Counted from the stretch's first letter, positions 9,283 to 18,993 are shown. The stretch: 64,000 nucleotides of DNA from Thiolapillus brandeum (GCF_000828615.1 NZ_AP012273.1:744001-808000), one strand, 5' to 3'. Notes: generated by a model from the sequence alone, not told the origin. Program-made: numbers and translations.

Positions 9283-9689
9283 GTCCGGTCTTCCATGATG
9301 GTGCAAACGATATGGCGTTCCCGGCGCGGGCCGTCGAATTCGCAGAAAAAAATGTTCTGCCAGGTGGACAGCCCCAGTTTGCCATGGAACAGGGGAATGG
9401 TTTCCGAGGGGCCGACCAGGCCGGATTTGAGATGGGAATCCCCGTTGCCGTCCTGGGCGTCGTGCAGCCAGACGCCGCGGGGGATCATCTTGCGCAGCAG
9501 GTTTACTACGTCGGTCTGCACGCTGTCATCCCAGTTCTCCTGGATCATGATGGCGCCGGTGGCGCCCTGGGCATAGACATTCACCAGGCCGTTGTGGATG
9601 CCGCTGGCCTGTACCACCGCTTCCACCTGGGGGGTGATGTCCACCAGGGTCTCTCTCCTGCTGGTGCTGATAGTGATGATGTCACGCAT
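9279..9689 (-). CDS. YjbQ/UPF0047 family protein
   Basis: A 136-residue protein with the hallmark YjbQ features: GLVNVYAQGATGAIMIQEN, the motif HDAQDGNGDSHLKSGLVGPS, and the end WQNIFFCEFDGPRRERHI. The family forms a trimeric beta-barrel with conserved histidine, aspartate and glutamate residues; some members have weak thiamine-phosphate synthase activity, but the physiological role is unsettled. A TTG three codons upstream could also start translation; I prefer the ATG at 9689. Its stop overlaps the start of the GAF-type regulator, forming a two-gene unit. Confidence 0.85.
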   Translation of the reverse strand: MRDIITISTSRRETLVDITPQVEAVVQASGIHNGLVNVYAQGATGAIMIQENWDDSVQTDVVNLLRKMIPRGVWLHDAQDGNGDSHLKSGLVGPSETIPLFHGKLGLSTWQNIFFCEFDGPRRERHIVCTIMEDRT

Positions 9690-9847
9690 GATATCCAAGT
9701 TTCCCTGTGTTTTTCTTCGGTTGATTCCGGTTATTCTCCTGCCACGCTATTGGAGCAGCGATGAAATTCATCACAAAAATCAAGGGGCAGGAGTTTCAGC
9801 TTATCCGGAACAGTCATTTTCGCCACGACCTGGATCAAGCCATGGTG

Positions 9848-10513
9848 TCAGGTGCGATACTGTTCCGGACTATGGCGCCTGGATCGGGTTTTGTCAGGAA
9901 CAGGGACGCTGCGGAAGTCTCCCCTGTAGCGGTACAGCCTGCCCAGCCAGGGATGCTGAAGTTGAAAATCCATATGAAAATACTGGTGATTCAGGGCTTG
10001 TTCCACGATGGAGGTATGTCCCAACAGCCATTCCGGAAGGGGCAGCTTCAGGCCTCCCAGTCTGAGGATCAGGCATACCCCTTCATAATGCAGTCCGTCC
10101 GCGACCCGTAATTTCATCTTCAGCCCCATGAAAGGATTCACATATTCGATGATGGTATGGTCTCCGGCCGCTTCCCAGTGGCTGCTGAACTCCAGGATCC
10201 GGCCATTGGGGAGGTGAATGCAGCGCCGCCAGCCCTGGCTTGTTCCTTCCATGGTCTTGACCACTTGCGTGACCAGGCCCTTGCCCCGGCGGTTGAGCAA
10301 GGCTCCCAGCCGGAACAACAGGTTCAGATACGCCTGCATGAAAGGAGGATATTCGATATCCAGATATCCCAGATCCATATTGTCCTGGGCCTGGTGGTGT
10401 CGTTTCAGGGCAGGTGGCAGCCGTTGCCAGTCCTCGCCCAGAACTTGTTGCATGAGACCTGGATGCGTCATGCCAGGAGTCTGTCGGGTTTGACCGTTTG
10501 AAGCGAAAATCAT
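9848..10513 (-). CDS. DUF4166 domain protein
   Basis: About 221 residues resembling DUF4166: the opening LGEDWQRLPPALKRHH, a middle WRRCIHLPNGRILEFSSHWE, and a beta-rich C-terminal half ending with YRGDFRSVPVPD. DUF4166 often occurs fused to or beside NAD-dependent reductases and DoxX/DUF2269-type membrane proteins, as here; no activity is established. The start is uncertain: the first ATG (10513) has no good ribosome site, and internal ATGs at 10471 and 10453 are equally possible. A gap of 106 bases separates it from the DUF2269 gene upstream. Confidence 0.65.
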   Translation of the reverse strand: MIFASNGQTRQTPGMTHPGLMQQVLGEDWQRLPPALKRHHQAQDNMDLGYLDIEYPPFMQAYLNLLFRLGALLNRRGKGLVTQVVKTMEGTSQGWRRCIHLPNGRILEFSSHWEAAGDHTIIEYVNPFMGLKMKLRVADGLHYEGVCLILRLGGLKLPLPEWLLGHTSIVEQALNHQYFHMDFQLQHPWLGRLYRYRGDFRSVPVPDKTRSRRHSPEQYRT

Positions 10514-10619
10514 TGGGGGCGAATTAAATCAGTTTATTGAGCGAGGCGAATAGCAGGGCTATTTAACGAGTTCGATAAGCTGAGTTAATCGCCATCCAGG
10601 GATTTGCAGCCAAACAGCG

Positions 10620-11108
10620 TTAAATCCGACAGATTCCTAGGCCTGCATCAGGTTTGAAAACCATCAGGAATATGATGGCTGTCATACACACAAAGGCGGG
10701 CACACCCAGCCAGAACCAGTATCTGGCGTAAGACTGGTAGCGCTCCGGCAACCGTTGATCTGTAGCCAGGGCTGTCCGGGAAAGATCCCGCATGCGGATC
10801 TGAAGCCAGACCACGGGCAGCCAGCAGGCAGCGGCCAGGCCGTACAGGAACAGGCTGGCGGCTATCCAGGGGCTGTCCAGGGGCAGCCCCTGGATATGCA
10901 CCATACCCAATCCGGTGAGAGGCTGAAGGATGATGGCAGGAGTGGTGAAGAACCAGTCAGCCTGCACCACCAGGGTGTTGATGCGCACGATACCGGCCAG
11001 GTCATCGCTGCGGTCGCCCATCCATTTGTACCAGGCGCTGCCCAGGCCCGTACCGACCAGTATCACGAGACTCAACAAGTGCAGGTATTTGAGGAACAGG
11101 TAGCTCAC
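10620..11108 (-). CDS. DUF2269-family integral membrane protein
   Basis: 162 residues with four hydrophobic helices. The pattern YLHLLSLVILVGTGLGSAWY at the N-terminus and the RYWFWLGVPAFVCMTAIIFLM helix near the end fit DUF2269. Function is not known. Translation starts at a GTG that overlaps the stop of the SDR gene by four bases (GTGA), so it is coupled to the SDR gene. Confidence 0.7.
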   Translation of the reverse strand: MSYLFLKYLHLLSLVILVGTGLGSAWYKWMGDRSDDLAGIVRINTLVVQADWFFTTPAIILQPLTGLGMVHIQGLPLDSPWIAASLFLYGLAAACWLPVVWLQIRMRDLSRTALATDQRLPERYQSYARYWFWLGVPAFVCMTAIIFLMVFKPDAGLGICRI

Positions 11109-11938
11109 AGGGCATCCTCCGCCGGGCGCAGGGGATGCCCCAGAAAGCTCTCCAGCTTGCGGATGTCCGCAGTATTGCCCTGTTGCATCATGCGTAGGTT
11201 ATCGGGGTGCATGAGCGGCAGCAGGAAACGTCCCAGGTGGGCCATGCCGAGCATCAGGGAATAGGGCAGCGACAGAATTCGTGGCGCATTTCTGCCCTGG
11301 TGCTGGCGCAGAATGGTCAACCATTGTGCAAAGCTCATGGCATGTGGTCCGGCCAGATCCAGAGTCCGGCAGCTTTGGGTCTCCACTGAAAGGGCCTGAC
11401 TCACCGTCTCCAGAAGATCATCGATATGAACAGGTTGAATGCGCTGGCGACCGCCATCAGCCAGCATCAGCACGGGCAGTGCCGCCAGACGCTGGAAAAG
11501 GGCCAGACTGGCACTGCCTTGGCCGATGACCAGTGATGGGCGTAATATGAAGCCTGGCAGATTCAAATCCCTTAGGACATCATCTGCAGCCTTTTTACTG
11601 AGTTGATATGGCGTGAAGGCATGCTCATCGGCTCCCAGGGCGGAAATTTGTATCACTTTGGGCACCCCCAGTTGCGCCGCCGCCTGGAACAAGGCGGCAG
11701 GCGCCCGGTGATGCACGATCTCAAAACGGCTGTCTCCCTTCTCGACGATGATTCCGACGCTGTTGATCACGGTATCTTTATGCCTGGCCAGCGGCAGCCA
11801 GTCGGCGGACCGGGTCATATGCCCAAAGTCCACGCCATGGTGCCGGTCGGCGCAGTCGACTCGATGCCCCTGATCCTCCAGCATGCGGCGGATTTGTCCA
11901 CCGATGAAGCCGCTACAGCCGGTTAGTAGTATGTTCAC
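11105..11938 (-). CDS. Atypical SDR-family NAD(P)-binding protein
   Basis: 277 residues. The N-terminal glycine motif LLTGCSGFIGGQIRRML is an extended SDR Rossmann nucleotide site of the TGxxGxxG type. The usual YxxxK catalytic pair appears as YQLSKKAAD, and later parts (LRPSLVIGQGSASLALFQRL, PVHIDDLLETV) are like the NDUFA9/YbjT-like atypical SDRs. I chose GTG at 11938 because AGGAG sits six bases upstream; the frame is open for another 37 codons without conserved features. It heads a co-directional group with DUF2269 and DUF4166 genes and is probably a reductase or lipid/quinone-linked enzyme, but the substrate cannot be told. Confidence 0.7.
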   Translation of the reverse strand: MNILLTGCSGFIGGQIRRMLEDQGHRVDCADRHHGVDFGHMTRSADWLPLARHKDTVINSVGIIVEKGDSRFEIVHHRAPAALFQAAAQLGVPKVIQISALGADEHAFTPYQLSKKAADDVLRDLNLPGFILRPSLVIGQGSASLALFQRLAALPVLMLADGGRQRIQPVHIDDLLETVSQALSVETQSCRTLDLAGPHAMSFAQWLTILRQHQGRNAPRILSLPYSLMLGMAHLGRFLLPLMHPDNLRMMQQGNTADIRKLESFLGHPLRPAEDAL

Positions 11939-12068
11939 GAGTATCTCCTGTATGCCATTTGTTGGATGTTGATTGCAGTTTAGGCAAAGAGATGCCTGCT
12001 GGCCTTCGGAATGATCTTTCCGGAGTAAATACGGGTGCAGATTGATCAATCCGAAGAGGGTTGAGAAG

Positions 12069-12088
12069 CTCTGATCAAGTCGTGAACC
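12069..12088 (+). repeat. Short dispersed repeat, copy B
   Basis: CTCTGATCAAGTCGTGAACC, the second copy of the repeat at 1728-1747 (two transitions differ). It lies between the 3' end of the AraC-type gene and the SDR gene. Confidence 0.4.
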
Positions 12089-12135
12089 TGCAGTCAGCGC
12101 CCGGAATGTCGATTCTTTGTCTGCTTCGTCCAGAC

Positions 12136-13143
12136 TTAGTCAGAAGTTCTCTGGCGATGCAGTTCCCGGTATTTTCCAGGTGTCATGCCAGTGATCTCGC
12201 GGAAGGCATCATAGAATCCGGACTGGGAAGAAAAGCCCGCCTCCATGCCTACTGACAGGACTGACAGGGAAGGTTTGTCCAGGAGCAGTTTGCGCGCTTC
12301 GGCAACCCGTTGTTCCCGCAGATAGCGGGAAAAACCCAGGCCCAGGTGGACGTTGACCAGCTCCGAGAGTTGGTGCCGACTCAGATTCAGCCGGGCGGCC
12401 AGGCTGGCAAGATCGAGATCGGACTGGCGAAACAGTTTTTCCCGGGACATCAGCGTATCCAGTTCTTTCAACAGGGTTTCGCAGTCCACTTTTTCCAAAG
12501 TCGTGTGGGTGTAGGTTTCCCTGGCGGCATCGCCGACCTGGGCTGAAAGCTCCGGGGCAAACAACAGAGCGAGGGACAGCAACAGAAATGCCAGGCCTAT
12601 GGCGATGGTGTAGAGCATGAAAAACAACCGGGCATTGCTTTGGGGCAACACCAGCCCCAGCAGGGTGACCACCAGGGCGATGGCAAATATGCTGCCCAGC
12701 AGGGTCAGCTCACGGCGGAACCAGGGGCGTTGCCGACGCAGGGCATAGAGCTTGCCCGCCAACCATGCCAGATATGCTGCGCCTACCAAAAAGGACAGAG
12801 GCAGGGCCAGATGCAGGGGAACGAATACCGCTGCCGTCACAGGCAGAAAATGCAATGCCGGGAAGACTGTCAGCCGCTCTCTCTTTCCCAGAAGAATGGG
12901 GCGGCTGTACAAATAGAAGCAGGGGGCCACGCTGAACAACAATGCCCTGTACAGGGAACTGTCCAACAGGGCCTCGTGGTGTTGCAGGTACAGGAAATGA
13001 AATCCCTGCAGCCCGGCCAGGGACAGAATCAGGGCCATGCCTGCCAGGCGTGCGCTGCCGACACTCCCACGCCAAAGGGGAACCCCCATGGGAAAGATGG
13101 CAAACACCGAAAATCCGGCAAAAAGGATGGCCAGGTCTTGCAT
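12136..13143 (-). CDS. AraC-family regulator with membrane-spanning N-terminus
   Basis: 335 residues. The first 210 residues hold about seven hydrophobic helices with little soluble sequence between them. The C-terminal 100 residues are an AraC/XylS DNA-binding domain with two helix-turn-helix units: LASLAARLNLSRHQLSELVN and LSVLSVGMEAGFSSQSGFYD, ending in GMTPGKYRELH. This architecture is a membrane-bound one-component regulator; the signal it senses is unknown. A perfect 9-base inverted repeat sits directly upstream (13157-13184) and GAGGAA serves as ribosome site. It is divergent from the Ser/Thr kinase gene across about 230 bases. Confidence 0.8.
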   Translation of the reverse strand: MQDLAILFAGFSVFAIFPMGVPLWRGSVGSARLAGMALILSLAGLQGFHFLYLQHHEALLDSSLYRALLFSVAPCFYLYSRPILLGKRERLTVFPALHFLPVTAAVFVPLHLALPLSFLVGAAYLAWLAGKLYALRRQRPWFRRELTLLGSIFAIALVVTLLGLVLPQSNARLFFMLYTIAIGLAFLLLSLALLFAPELSAQVGDAARETYTHTTLEKVDCETLLKELDTLMSREKLFRQSDLDLASLAARLNLSRHQLSELVNVHLGLGFSRYLREQRVAEARKLLLDKPSLSVLSVGMEAGFSSQSGFYDAFREITGMTPGKYRELHRQRTSD

Positions 13144-13156
13144 TTTCTTAGGTTCC

Positions 13157-13184
13157 TCAACCTGAGTTCGGGAATTCAGGTTGA
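13157..13184 (-). promoter_or_regulatory. Inverted repeat just upstream of the AraC-type gene
   Basis: TCAACCTGA and its exact complement are separated by ten bases. The repeat ends 14 bases before the start codon, so its inner arm borders the ribosome site. It could be an operator bound by the regulator itself, or an RNA hairpin limiting translation. Confidence 0.4.
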
Positions 13185-13371
13185 ATAGTAACAGGACAGT
13201 CCGATTCTACTGGTCGGTACTGAAGTGGTCATAGGGGTTCCTGTGTACTTCGGTTTTTTCCTATCCTGAAGTTTTCATCTATACTTTCCTCGGTTTTCAA
13301 GGGGGTTCTATGGAATTTTCCATGGGCTGATGGCTCATGACCAAACTGACATGGTGGAAGGCAATACTAAT

Positions 13372-15987
13372 ATGGAGTTTCCTGGTTACAAGATGATACG
13401 CCAGTTGGGAGAAGGAGGGCAGGCCAGGGTGTATCTTGCAAAACAATTGTCTTTCAATCGCAATGTAGCGATAAAGATACTGGATCGTGCTTCTTCGGCA
13501 GAAGAAGTCTATGTAGAAAGCTTCCTTCAGGAAGCCCGCATGGTGGCCGGGCTTAGTCATCCACACATCATTCCTGTCTATGATTTTGGGAATATCGATG
13601 GGCATCTCTATCTGGTGATGGAATATTGTGTCGGTGGTGACCTGAAAGCCCTGATGAAATCCGGCATGGTTGCCGATGAAGTATTCAAGATCATGGCGGA
13701 AATTGCTTCGGCCCTGGCCTTTTCCCATGACCGGGGAGTTTTTCACCTGGATATCAAACCCGAGAACATTATGTTCCGTCAGGATAACTCCGCTGTGTTG
13801 ATGGATTTTGGTATCGCCCAGAACAGGGGTGGAAAAAGTATGCGGCAGGAGCTGGGAAAGATTCTTGGAACACCTTCCTATATGAGTCCTGAGCAGTTGC
13901 TTTCAGAAGAAACCGATGGGCGTGCGGATGTCTATGCCCTGGGCATTGTGTTCTATGAAATGCTCACGGGACAACTTCCCTACCAGGCCGATGATATCGT
14001 TCAATTGGCTAAAAAACACGCATTCAGTCCCATACCCAAACTGCCTGCGCAGTTTGGCAAGTATCAGCTGATCTTTGAAAAACTGGTGGCCAAGGATCCG
14101 GCTGACAGGTACCAGACAGCTCTTGAAGTCGCAAAGATTTTTCAGAACATTACCAATGGTGTAGATGATCCGGAAGTGCTGAGCGGCGCCACTGCGGTGC
14201 CTTATGTTGCCTCGGCGAAAGACGCAGGCATTTCCCAGGATATAGCTGAGGTGGAGGATGCGGATTTTCTGCACGACCTGCATCCACTGTTGGACAAAGA
14301 TTGGGAGCAGCGTCTGAGCGCACTTTTCCAGGAGCTTAGCGAGAGTAAGCGGGAATACATCTACGAGCGGATATTGGTGCCGAAAGGCATTGTTCTGGAC
14401 GCCAGCAAGACCAACTTCGTTTATATGCAGGTTGATGGCGTAGACAATATTGCCCGGCAGCTTACGTTCAATGCATTGAAGATGCTTTGCGCGAAACTGC
14501 AGAGAGTGAAAAAGGATCTGGAATCCATGCAGGACGTAATGGCGATTGCAGACATTATGGAAAGCAGTCTCAGTCAGATTGCTGCATTTGACTGCCAGGA
14601 CAACATGGAACTTCAGATGCAGAAGATCCAGTTGCGTAATGCCTGGGTGAATGACCTCATACAGTATGCTGATTCCAAGCATTTTGATATTCCCGACAAT
14701 CAAAGAGATCTGAACAATGATGTGGTCAAGACCTACATGCTGGACGTGTTCCTCAGGCACCAGGTCCTGGGCTATCGTTTCCGTACTTATTCGGTTGAAA
14801 AACTGAAAGAACATGAGGATGCCTTTCTGCGGGATACAGTAGCCAGGGAGGCCCGCGTCCGTCAGTGTGAGCTGGTAGTCACGGGCAAGTATTTGTTCAT
14901 GATAGGCACAGTCAAAGATGTTTCTCAGAATCAGTTTTCCATTCGCCGTTTCCTTTCGGAAGAATCGGTAATGAATGGCGAGTACATATTCTTCAATGCA
15001 GTCGCCATTCCCCTGGAGGAATTGGATTCAAAGCAGGTAGTGGAAAAATGTGAATGGAGCATCTCACGAATATTCACCCTGGAGCGGCAGCTGAGTGCGA
15101 GCATATTGGATATCGTCAAGGATATGAAGCGGGCGCAACAGGATATATTGGCGCCTTTGTTGCAGAAAGATGTCAAGGCAGACGGAACAGACCTGGAAAG
15201 CAGCATTGAAAACCGTTTGATCACATATGAAAAAGAACTGACTTTAAATGTTTTGGGTAAGTTGGCTTCAGGCGTGAGAATGTTGGCCAAGACCCCTGAT
15301 GATATGGAGTATCTGTTCATCAATGCCAGGAAGCTACTCACGGGAATGGCGGCAGATGTGCGCAGTTTCCACATGAAGCCCGCGTTGTCCTGGAGTCAGG
15401 CTGCCGAAGAGATGGAGCTGAAAATCATTGCCTATCTGCACCTGATGGAAAAACGCTATGCCTCACTTTTTGTGCCGGGCCAACCGAAGGATGATGATGG
15501 GTTGATGGATTCCAAACAGTGCATCCAGGAATTCAAGGATCTCATTGCGGACAGTCAGATCAAACTCAAAGCATCACGGGAAAAGCTCAAACAGGCCCAG
15601 GAACGCCAATCCAAACAGGAACAGAGCAGCATGTACCGCGTGCTGTCTGGTTTCAAGGATATGCTCAGCAAGCCGGTTGTTCCGGAGCAGATAGAATTTG
15701 AGATTGAAACCGTTAAGAAGGAATGTCTGGTGGGCATTATCAAAATCAGTAAACGCCACACCCAGATTGTTGTCCATCTGGAATTTGAAGGCCTGGTGGA
15801 ATTTGATGAAAGCAAGCGTCACTATGCCTTGCCAGCAGGGGAAATGGGCTTGTCACGGCTTCCCATACTGATTCTGCTTTATGAGGATGCCAGTATTCTC
15901 AACATGGATTCAGTGCTGAATAGGCTGAACTATGATGTGCTGCGACGATTCCCGTCGAATGCTACCGTCGCACGCGCCAGCGACTGA
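13372..15987 (+). CDS. Ser/Thr protein kinase with large uncharacterised C-terminal region
   Basis: 871 residues. Residues 5-265 form a Hanks-type kinase: glycine loop GEGGQARV, catalytic Lys35 in VAIK, catalytic loop HLDIKPEN (Asp127), DFG at 145, and SPEQ in place of APE. The catalytic loop has Leu where RD kinases have Arg, so it is a non-RD kinase, usually not activated by loop phosphorylation. Residues about 300-780 are mostly helical and charged, with no domain I recognise; the last 110 residues look beta-rich. No membrane helix is visible, so it is likely cytosolic. I prefer the ATG at 13372, since MEFPGY is typical for this kinase group; an ATG at 13330 would add 14 residues. No cognate phosphatase or FHA gene lies nearby. 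Confidence 0.8.
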   Translation: MEFPGYKMIRQLGEGGQARVYLAKQLSFNRNVAIKILDRASSAEEVYVESFLQEARMVAGLSHPHIIPVYDFGNIDGHLYLVMEYCVGGDLKALMKSGMVADEVFKIMAEIASALAFSHDRGVFHLDIKPENIMFRQDNSAVLMDFGIAQNRGGKSMRQELGKILGTPSYMSPEQLLSEETDGRADVYALGIVFYEMLTGQLPYQADDIVQLAKKHAFSPIPKLPAQFGKYQLIFEKLVAKDPADRYQTALEVAKIFQNITNGVDDPEVLSGATAVPYVASAKDAGISQDIAEVEDADFLHDLHPLLDKDWEQRLSALFQELSESKREYIYERILVPKGIVLDASKTNFVYMQVDGVDNIARQLTFNALKMLCAKLQRVKKDLESMQDVMAIADIMESSLSQIAAFDCQDNMELQMQKIQLRNAWVNDLIQYADSKHFDIPDNQRDLNNDVVKTYMLDVFLRHQVLGYRFRTYSVEKLKEHEDAFLRDTVAREARVRQCELVVTGKYLFMIGTVKDVSQNQFSIRRFLSEESVMNGEYIFFNAVAIPLEELDSKQVVEKCEWSISRIFTLERQLSASILDIVKDMKRAQQDILAPLLQKDVKADGTDLESSIENRLITYEKELTLNVLGKLASGVRMLAKTPDDMEYLFINARKLLTGMAADVRSFHMKPALSWSQAAEEMELKIIAYLHLMEKRYASLFVPGQPKDDDGLMDSKQCIQEFKDLIADSQIKLKASREKLKQAQERQSKQEQSSMYRVLSGFKDMLSKPVVPEQIEFEIETVKKECLVGIIKISKRHTQIVVHLEFEGLVEFDESKRHYALPAGEMGLSRLPILILLYEDASILNMDSVLNRLNYDVLRRFPSNATVARASD

Positions 15988-16100
15988 TGGATTCTTCTTG
16001 CTCCGACAGCGATATTATTTTCTTCTCAATTAGAGAAATAACAATCCTGATCGTTGCTCGTCCCTGAATCCATTCCTGCTCAGGGGGTAAGACGCTGGTT

Positions 16101-16122
16101 GCTGAATCGGTTATAATTCAGC
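16101..16122 (+). promoter_or_regulatory. Inverted repeat over a TATAAT box upstream of hisB
   Basis: GCTGAAT and its complement ATTCAGC flank eight bases; the sequence TATAAT (16112-16117) lies in the right half. It looks like a -10 box overlapped by an operator, but no good -35 box lies 16-18 bases upstream, so the promoter call is tentative. Confidence 0.25.
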
Positions 16123-16258
16123 CCTTGATATTCCAGCCTCCAAAGGGATGCCTGGGAATACTTTATGATTGGCTTATAAATACACAAGTTATTGTAATTT
16201 ATTCAGTTATCGAAAATATACAGCAGCTCGGTGCAATTTCCGGGCGAGGAGACCGGTC

Positions 16259-16849
16259 ATGACCCGTAGCGCCAGTATAGCGCGCAATACCCTGGAAACG
16301 CAGATTTCAGTGACTCTGAATCTGGATGGCCAGGGCAATGGCAAATTCGATACCGGTGTGCCCTTTCTGGAGCACATGCTCGATCAGGTGGCCCGTCATG
16401 GCCTCATCGACCTGGATATCTCAGCGAAAGGGGATCTGCACATCGATGCCCATCATACGGTGGAGGATCTGGGTATCACTCTGGGTCAGGCTTTTTCCAG
16501 GGCAGTGGGAGACAAGAAGGGTATCCGCCGCTACGGCCATGCTTATGTGCCCCTGGACGAAGCGCTTTCCCGGGTAGTCATCGACCTGTCCGGCCGCCCC
16601 GGCCTGGAGATGCCGGTTGATTTTCGCCGTTCCATGATCGGTGATTTCGATGTGGATCTGTTTCACGAATTCTTTCAGGGCTTTGTCAATCATGCTCTGC
16701 TGACCCTGCATATCGACTGCATCCGTGGCAGCAATGCCCATCATATTGCCGAGACCATCTTCAAGGCCTTTGGCCGCGCCCTGCGCATGGCTCTGGAACA
16801 GGATTCCCGCCTGGCGGGCGCCATTCCTTCCACCAAAGGCAGTCTGTGA
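16259..16849 (+). CDS. hisB: Imidazoleglycerol-phosphate dehydratase
   Basis: 196 residues, the monofunctional size, with no phosphatase domain. It dehydrates imidazole glycerol phosphate to imidazole acetol phosphate in histidine synthesis. The two manganese-binding histidine motifs are present: DAHHTVED and [17 protein letters not shown]. The other core stretches, [11 protein letters not shown]-like (here [13 protein letters not shown]) and [10 protein letters not shown], are intact. I chose ATG at 16259 because GAGGAGA lies upstream; the frame is open further upstream without homology. It heads the his run and overlaps hisH by one base. Confidence 0.96.
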   Translation: MTRSASIARNTLETQISVTLNLDGQGNGKFDTGVPFLEHMLDQVARHGLIDLDISAKGDLHIDAHHTVEDLGITLGQAFSRAVGDKKGIRRYGHAYVPLDEALSRVVIDLSGRPGLEMPVDFRRSMIGDFDVDLFHEFFQGFVNHALLTLHIDCIRGSNAHHIAETIFKAFGRALRMALEQDSRLAGAIPSTKGSL

Positions 16850-17493
16850 TGGAACAGAAGATCGCGGTGCTGGACTATGGCATGGGAAATTTGCGCTCCG
16901 TGTCCAAAGCCCTGGAACATGTGGCGCCTGATGCCGAAGTCAGGGTTACCGATGACCATGAATGGATTCGGGCGGCGGACCGGGTGGTGTTTCCGGGGCA
17001 GGGCGCGGCGCGGGACTGCATGGCCGCTATCGGTCAGCACCACCTCAACCGTGAAGTGCGTGAAGCTATGAAGAGCAAGCCGTTCCTGGGCATCTGCATG
17101 GGGCTGCAGGTGCTTCTGACCTTCAGTGAGGAAAACGCGGGTACCGAATTGCTGGGAATATTCCCGGGACAGGTCATGCGCTTTGCTGCGGACATGCCCG
17201 GGGACAATGGCATGCCTTTGAAGATTCCCCACATGGGATGGAGCCGGGTGCGTCAGTCACATTCCCATCCTCTTTGGGAAGGCATCGCGGATGAAGCACG
17301 TTTTTATTTCGTACATAGCTATCATGTGGTACCCGAAGACAGTAGCCTGGTGGCCGCCACCACGGACTATGGCATCGAATTTGTCAGCGCCATCAGCAGT
17401 GGCAATCTTTTTGCCGTGCAATTTCACCCGGAAAAGAGCGCGGATGCCGGCCTGCGGCTGCTGAAGAATTTTGTAAACTGGAAACCTGAATAA
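16849..17493 (+). CDS. hisH: Imidazole glycerol phosphate synthase, glutaminase subunit
   Basis: 214 residues of a class I glutamine amidotransferase that supplies ammonia to HisF. The catalytic triad is visible: Cys83 in GICMGLQ, His193 and Glu195 in FHPEKS. The N-terminal [10 protein letters not shown] is typical. The ATG overlaps the hisB stop by one base, and the stop overlaps the hisA start by one base, so the synthase subunits are made from the same coupled message. Confidence 0.96.
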   Translation: MEQKIAVLDYGMGNLRSVSKALEHVAPDAEVRVTDDHEWIRAADRVVFPGQGAARDCMAAIGQHHLNREVREAMKSKPFLGICMGLQVLLTFSEENAGTELLGIFPGQVMRFAADMPGDNGMPLKIPHMGWSRVRQSHSHPLWEGIADEARFYFVHSYHVVPEDSSLVAATTDYGIEFVSAISSGNLFAVQFHPEKSADAGLRLLKNFVNWKPE

Positions 17494-18230
17494 TGTTACT
17501 GATTCCCGCAATAGACTTGAAAGACGGCCAGTGCGTGCGACTGAAGCAGGGCCGCATGGAAGACGATACCGTGTTTTCCGATCAGCCCGTGGACGTGGCA
17601 GGGCGCTGGGTGGAAGCCGGCGCCCGGCGCCTGCACCTGGTGGACCTCAACGGCGCTTTTGCCGGAGAACCCGTGAATGGCGATGCCATTCGTGCCATCG
17701 CGGCAAAGTATCCTGACCTGCCCATACAGGTGGGTGGAGGCATTCGCGATGAAGCCACCATAGAAGCCTATCTGAAAGCCGGGGTGAGTTACTGCATCAT
17801 CGGCACCCAGGCCGTGAAAGATCCTGATTTCGTGGCCCGGGCCTGTCAGGGGTTCCCCGGCCACATCATCGTGGGACTGGACGCAAAGGATGGCATGGTG
17901 GCCATCAACGGCTGGGCAGAAGTCACCGACCAGGAGGTCACGGAACTGGCCAGGCGCTTTGAAAACGACGGTGTGTCCGCCATCGTCTATACAGACATTG
18001 GCCGGGACGGCATGATGACCGGCTGCAATGTCGAAGCAACAGCCAGCCTGGCCAATGCCATCAATATCCCGGTCGTCGCCTCCGGTGGCATCACCAATCT
18101 GCGGGACATCGAAGCGCTGTGCCAGGCCAAAACCAGCAATATCATGGGCGCCATCACCGGAAGGGCCATCTACGAAGGCACCCTGGATTTTGCCGAGGGT
18201 CAGAAGCTGGCCGACGAGCTGAGCTGCTGA
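17493..18230 (+). CDS. hisA: ProFAR isomerase
   Basis: 245-residue (beta/alpha)8 barrel that isomerises the aminoimidazole carboxamide ribotide ProFAR to PRFAR. The N-terminal [14 protein letters not shown] carries the catalytic Asp, and the phosphate-binding loops [13 protein letters not shown] and VVASGGITN are clear. The second catalytic Asp lies in TDIGRDGMM. It sits one base into the hisH stop and two bases before hisF. Confidence 0.97.
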   Translation: MLLIPAIDLKDGQCVRLKQGRMEDDTVFSDQPVDVAGRWVEAGARRLHLVDLNGAFAGEPVNGDAIRAIAAKYPDLPIQVGGGIRDEATIEAYLKAGVSYCIIGTQAVKDPDFVARACQGFPGHIIVGLDAKDGMVAINGWAEVTDQEVTELARRFENDGVSAIVYTDIGRDGMMTGCNVEATASLANAINIPVVASGGITNLRDIEALCQAKTSNIMGAITGRAIYEGTLDFAEGQKLADELSC

Positions 18231-18231
18231 C

Positions 18232-18993
18232 ATGGGCTTGGCGAAACGCATCATTCCCTGCCTGGACGTGGACAACGGCCGCGTGGTCAAGGGTGTGCAG
18301 TTCGTGGATATCCGTGATGCCGGCGACCCCGTGGAAGTGGCCCGGCGCTACAATGAGGAAGGCGCCGACGAAATCACCTTCCTGGATATCACCGCCAGTT
18401 CCGATAATCGCGAAACCATTGTCCACGTAGTAGAACAGGTGGCCTCCGAGGTTTTCATTCCTCTCACAGTGGGCGGTGGTATCCGTACCGTGGACGATGT
18501 GCGCCGCATGCTTCTGGCCGGAGCCGACAAGGTGGCCATCAATACCGCCGCCGTCTTCAATCCGGAGTTCGTCAAGGAAGCGGCGGACAGTATTGGCTCC
18601 CAGGCCATCGTAGTGGCCATCGACGCCAAATCCGTCGGTGAAGGAAAATGGGAGATCTTCACCCATGGTGGGCGCAAACCCACGGGTATCGATGCCATCG
18701 ACTGGGCGCGGAGAATGACGGACTATGGCGCCGGAGAGATTCTGCTCACGAGCATGGATCGCGATGGCACCAGGATTGGTTTCGACAACGCGCTCACCCG
18801 TGCCGTTGCCGAGGCTGTGACTATCCCGGTGATTGCCTCTGGCGGTGTGGGCAACCTTCAGCACCTGGTGGATGGGGTGAAGCAGGGTGGCGCAGATGCC
18901 GTGCTGGCTGCGTCCATTTTTCATTTTGCCGAATACAGTATCGGCGAAGCCAAGCGTTTCATGGCGGATCAGGGCGTGGAGGTGCGCTTGTGA
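18232..18993 (+). CDS. hisF: Imidazole glycerol phosphate synthase, cyclase subunit
   Basis: 253-residue barrel that condenses PRFAR with HisH-derived ammonia to yield imidazole glycerol phosphate and AICAR. Catalytic Asp is in [14 protein letters not shown], the other in TSMDRDGT; phosphate loops [10 protein letters not shown] and VIASGGVGN are present. Its TGA overlaps the GTG of hisE by four bases. In many relatives hisI follows here; it does not in this window. Confidence 0.97.
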   Translation: MGLAKRIIPCLDVDNGRVVKGVQFVDIRDAGDPVEVARRYNEEGADEITFLDITASSDNRETIVHVVEQVASEVFIPLTVGGGIRTVDDVRRMLLAGADKVAINTAAVFNPEFVKEAADSIGSQAIVVAIDAKSVGEGKWEIFTHGGRKPTGIDAIDWARRMTDYGAGEILLTSMDRDGTRIGFDNALTRAVAEAVTIPVIASGGVGNLQHLVDGVKQGGADAVLAASIFHFAEYSIGEAKRFMADQGVEVRL

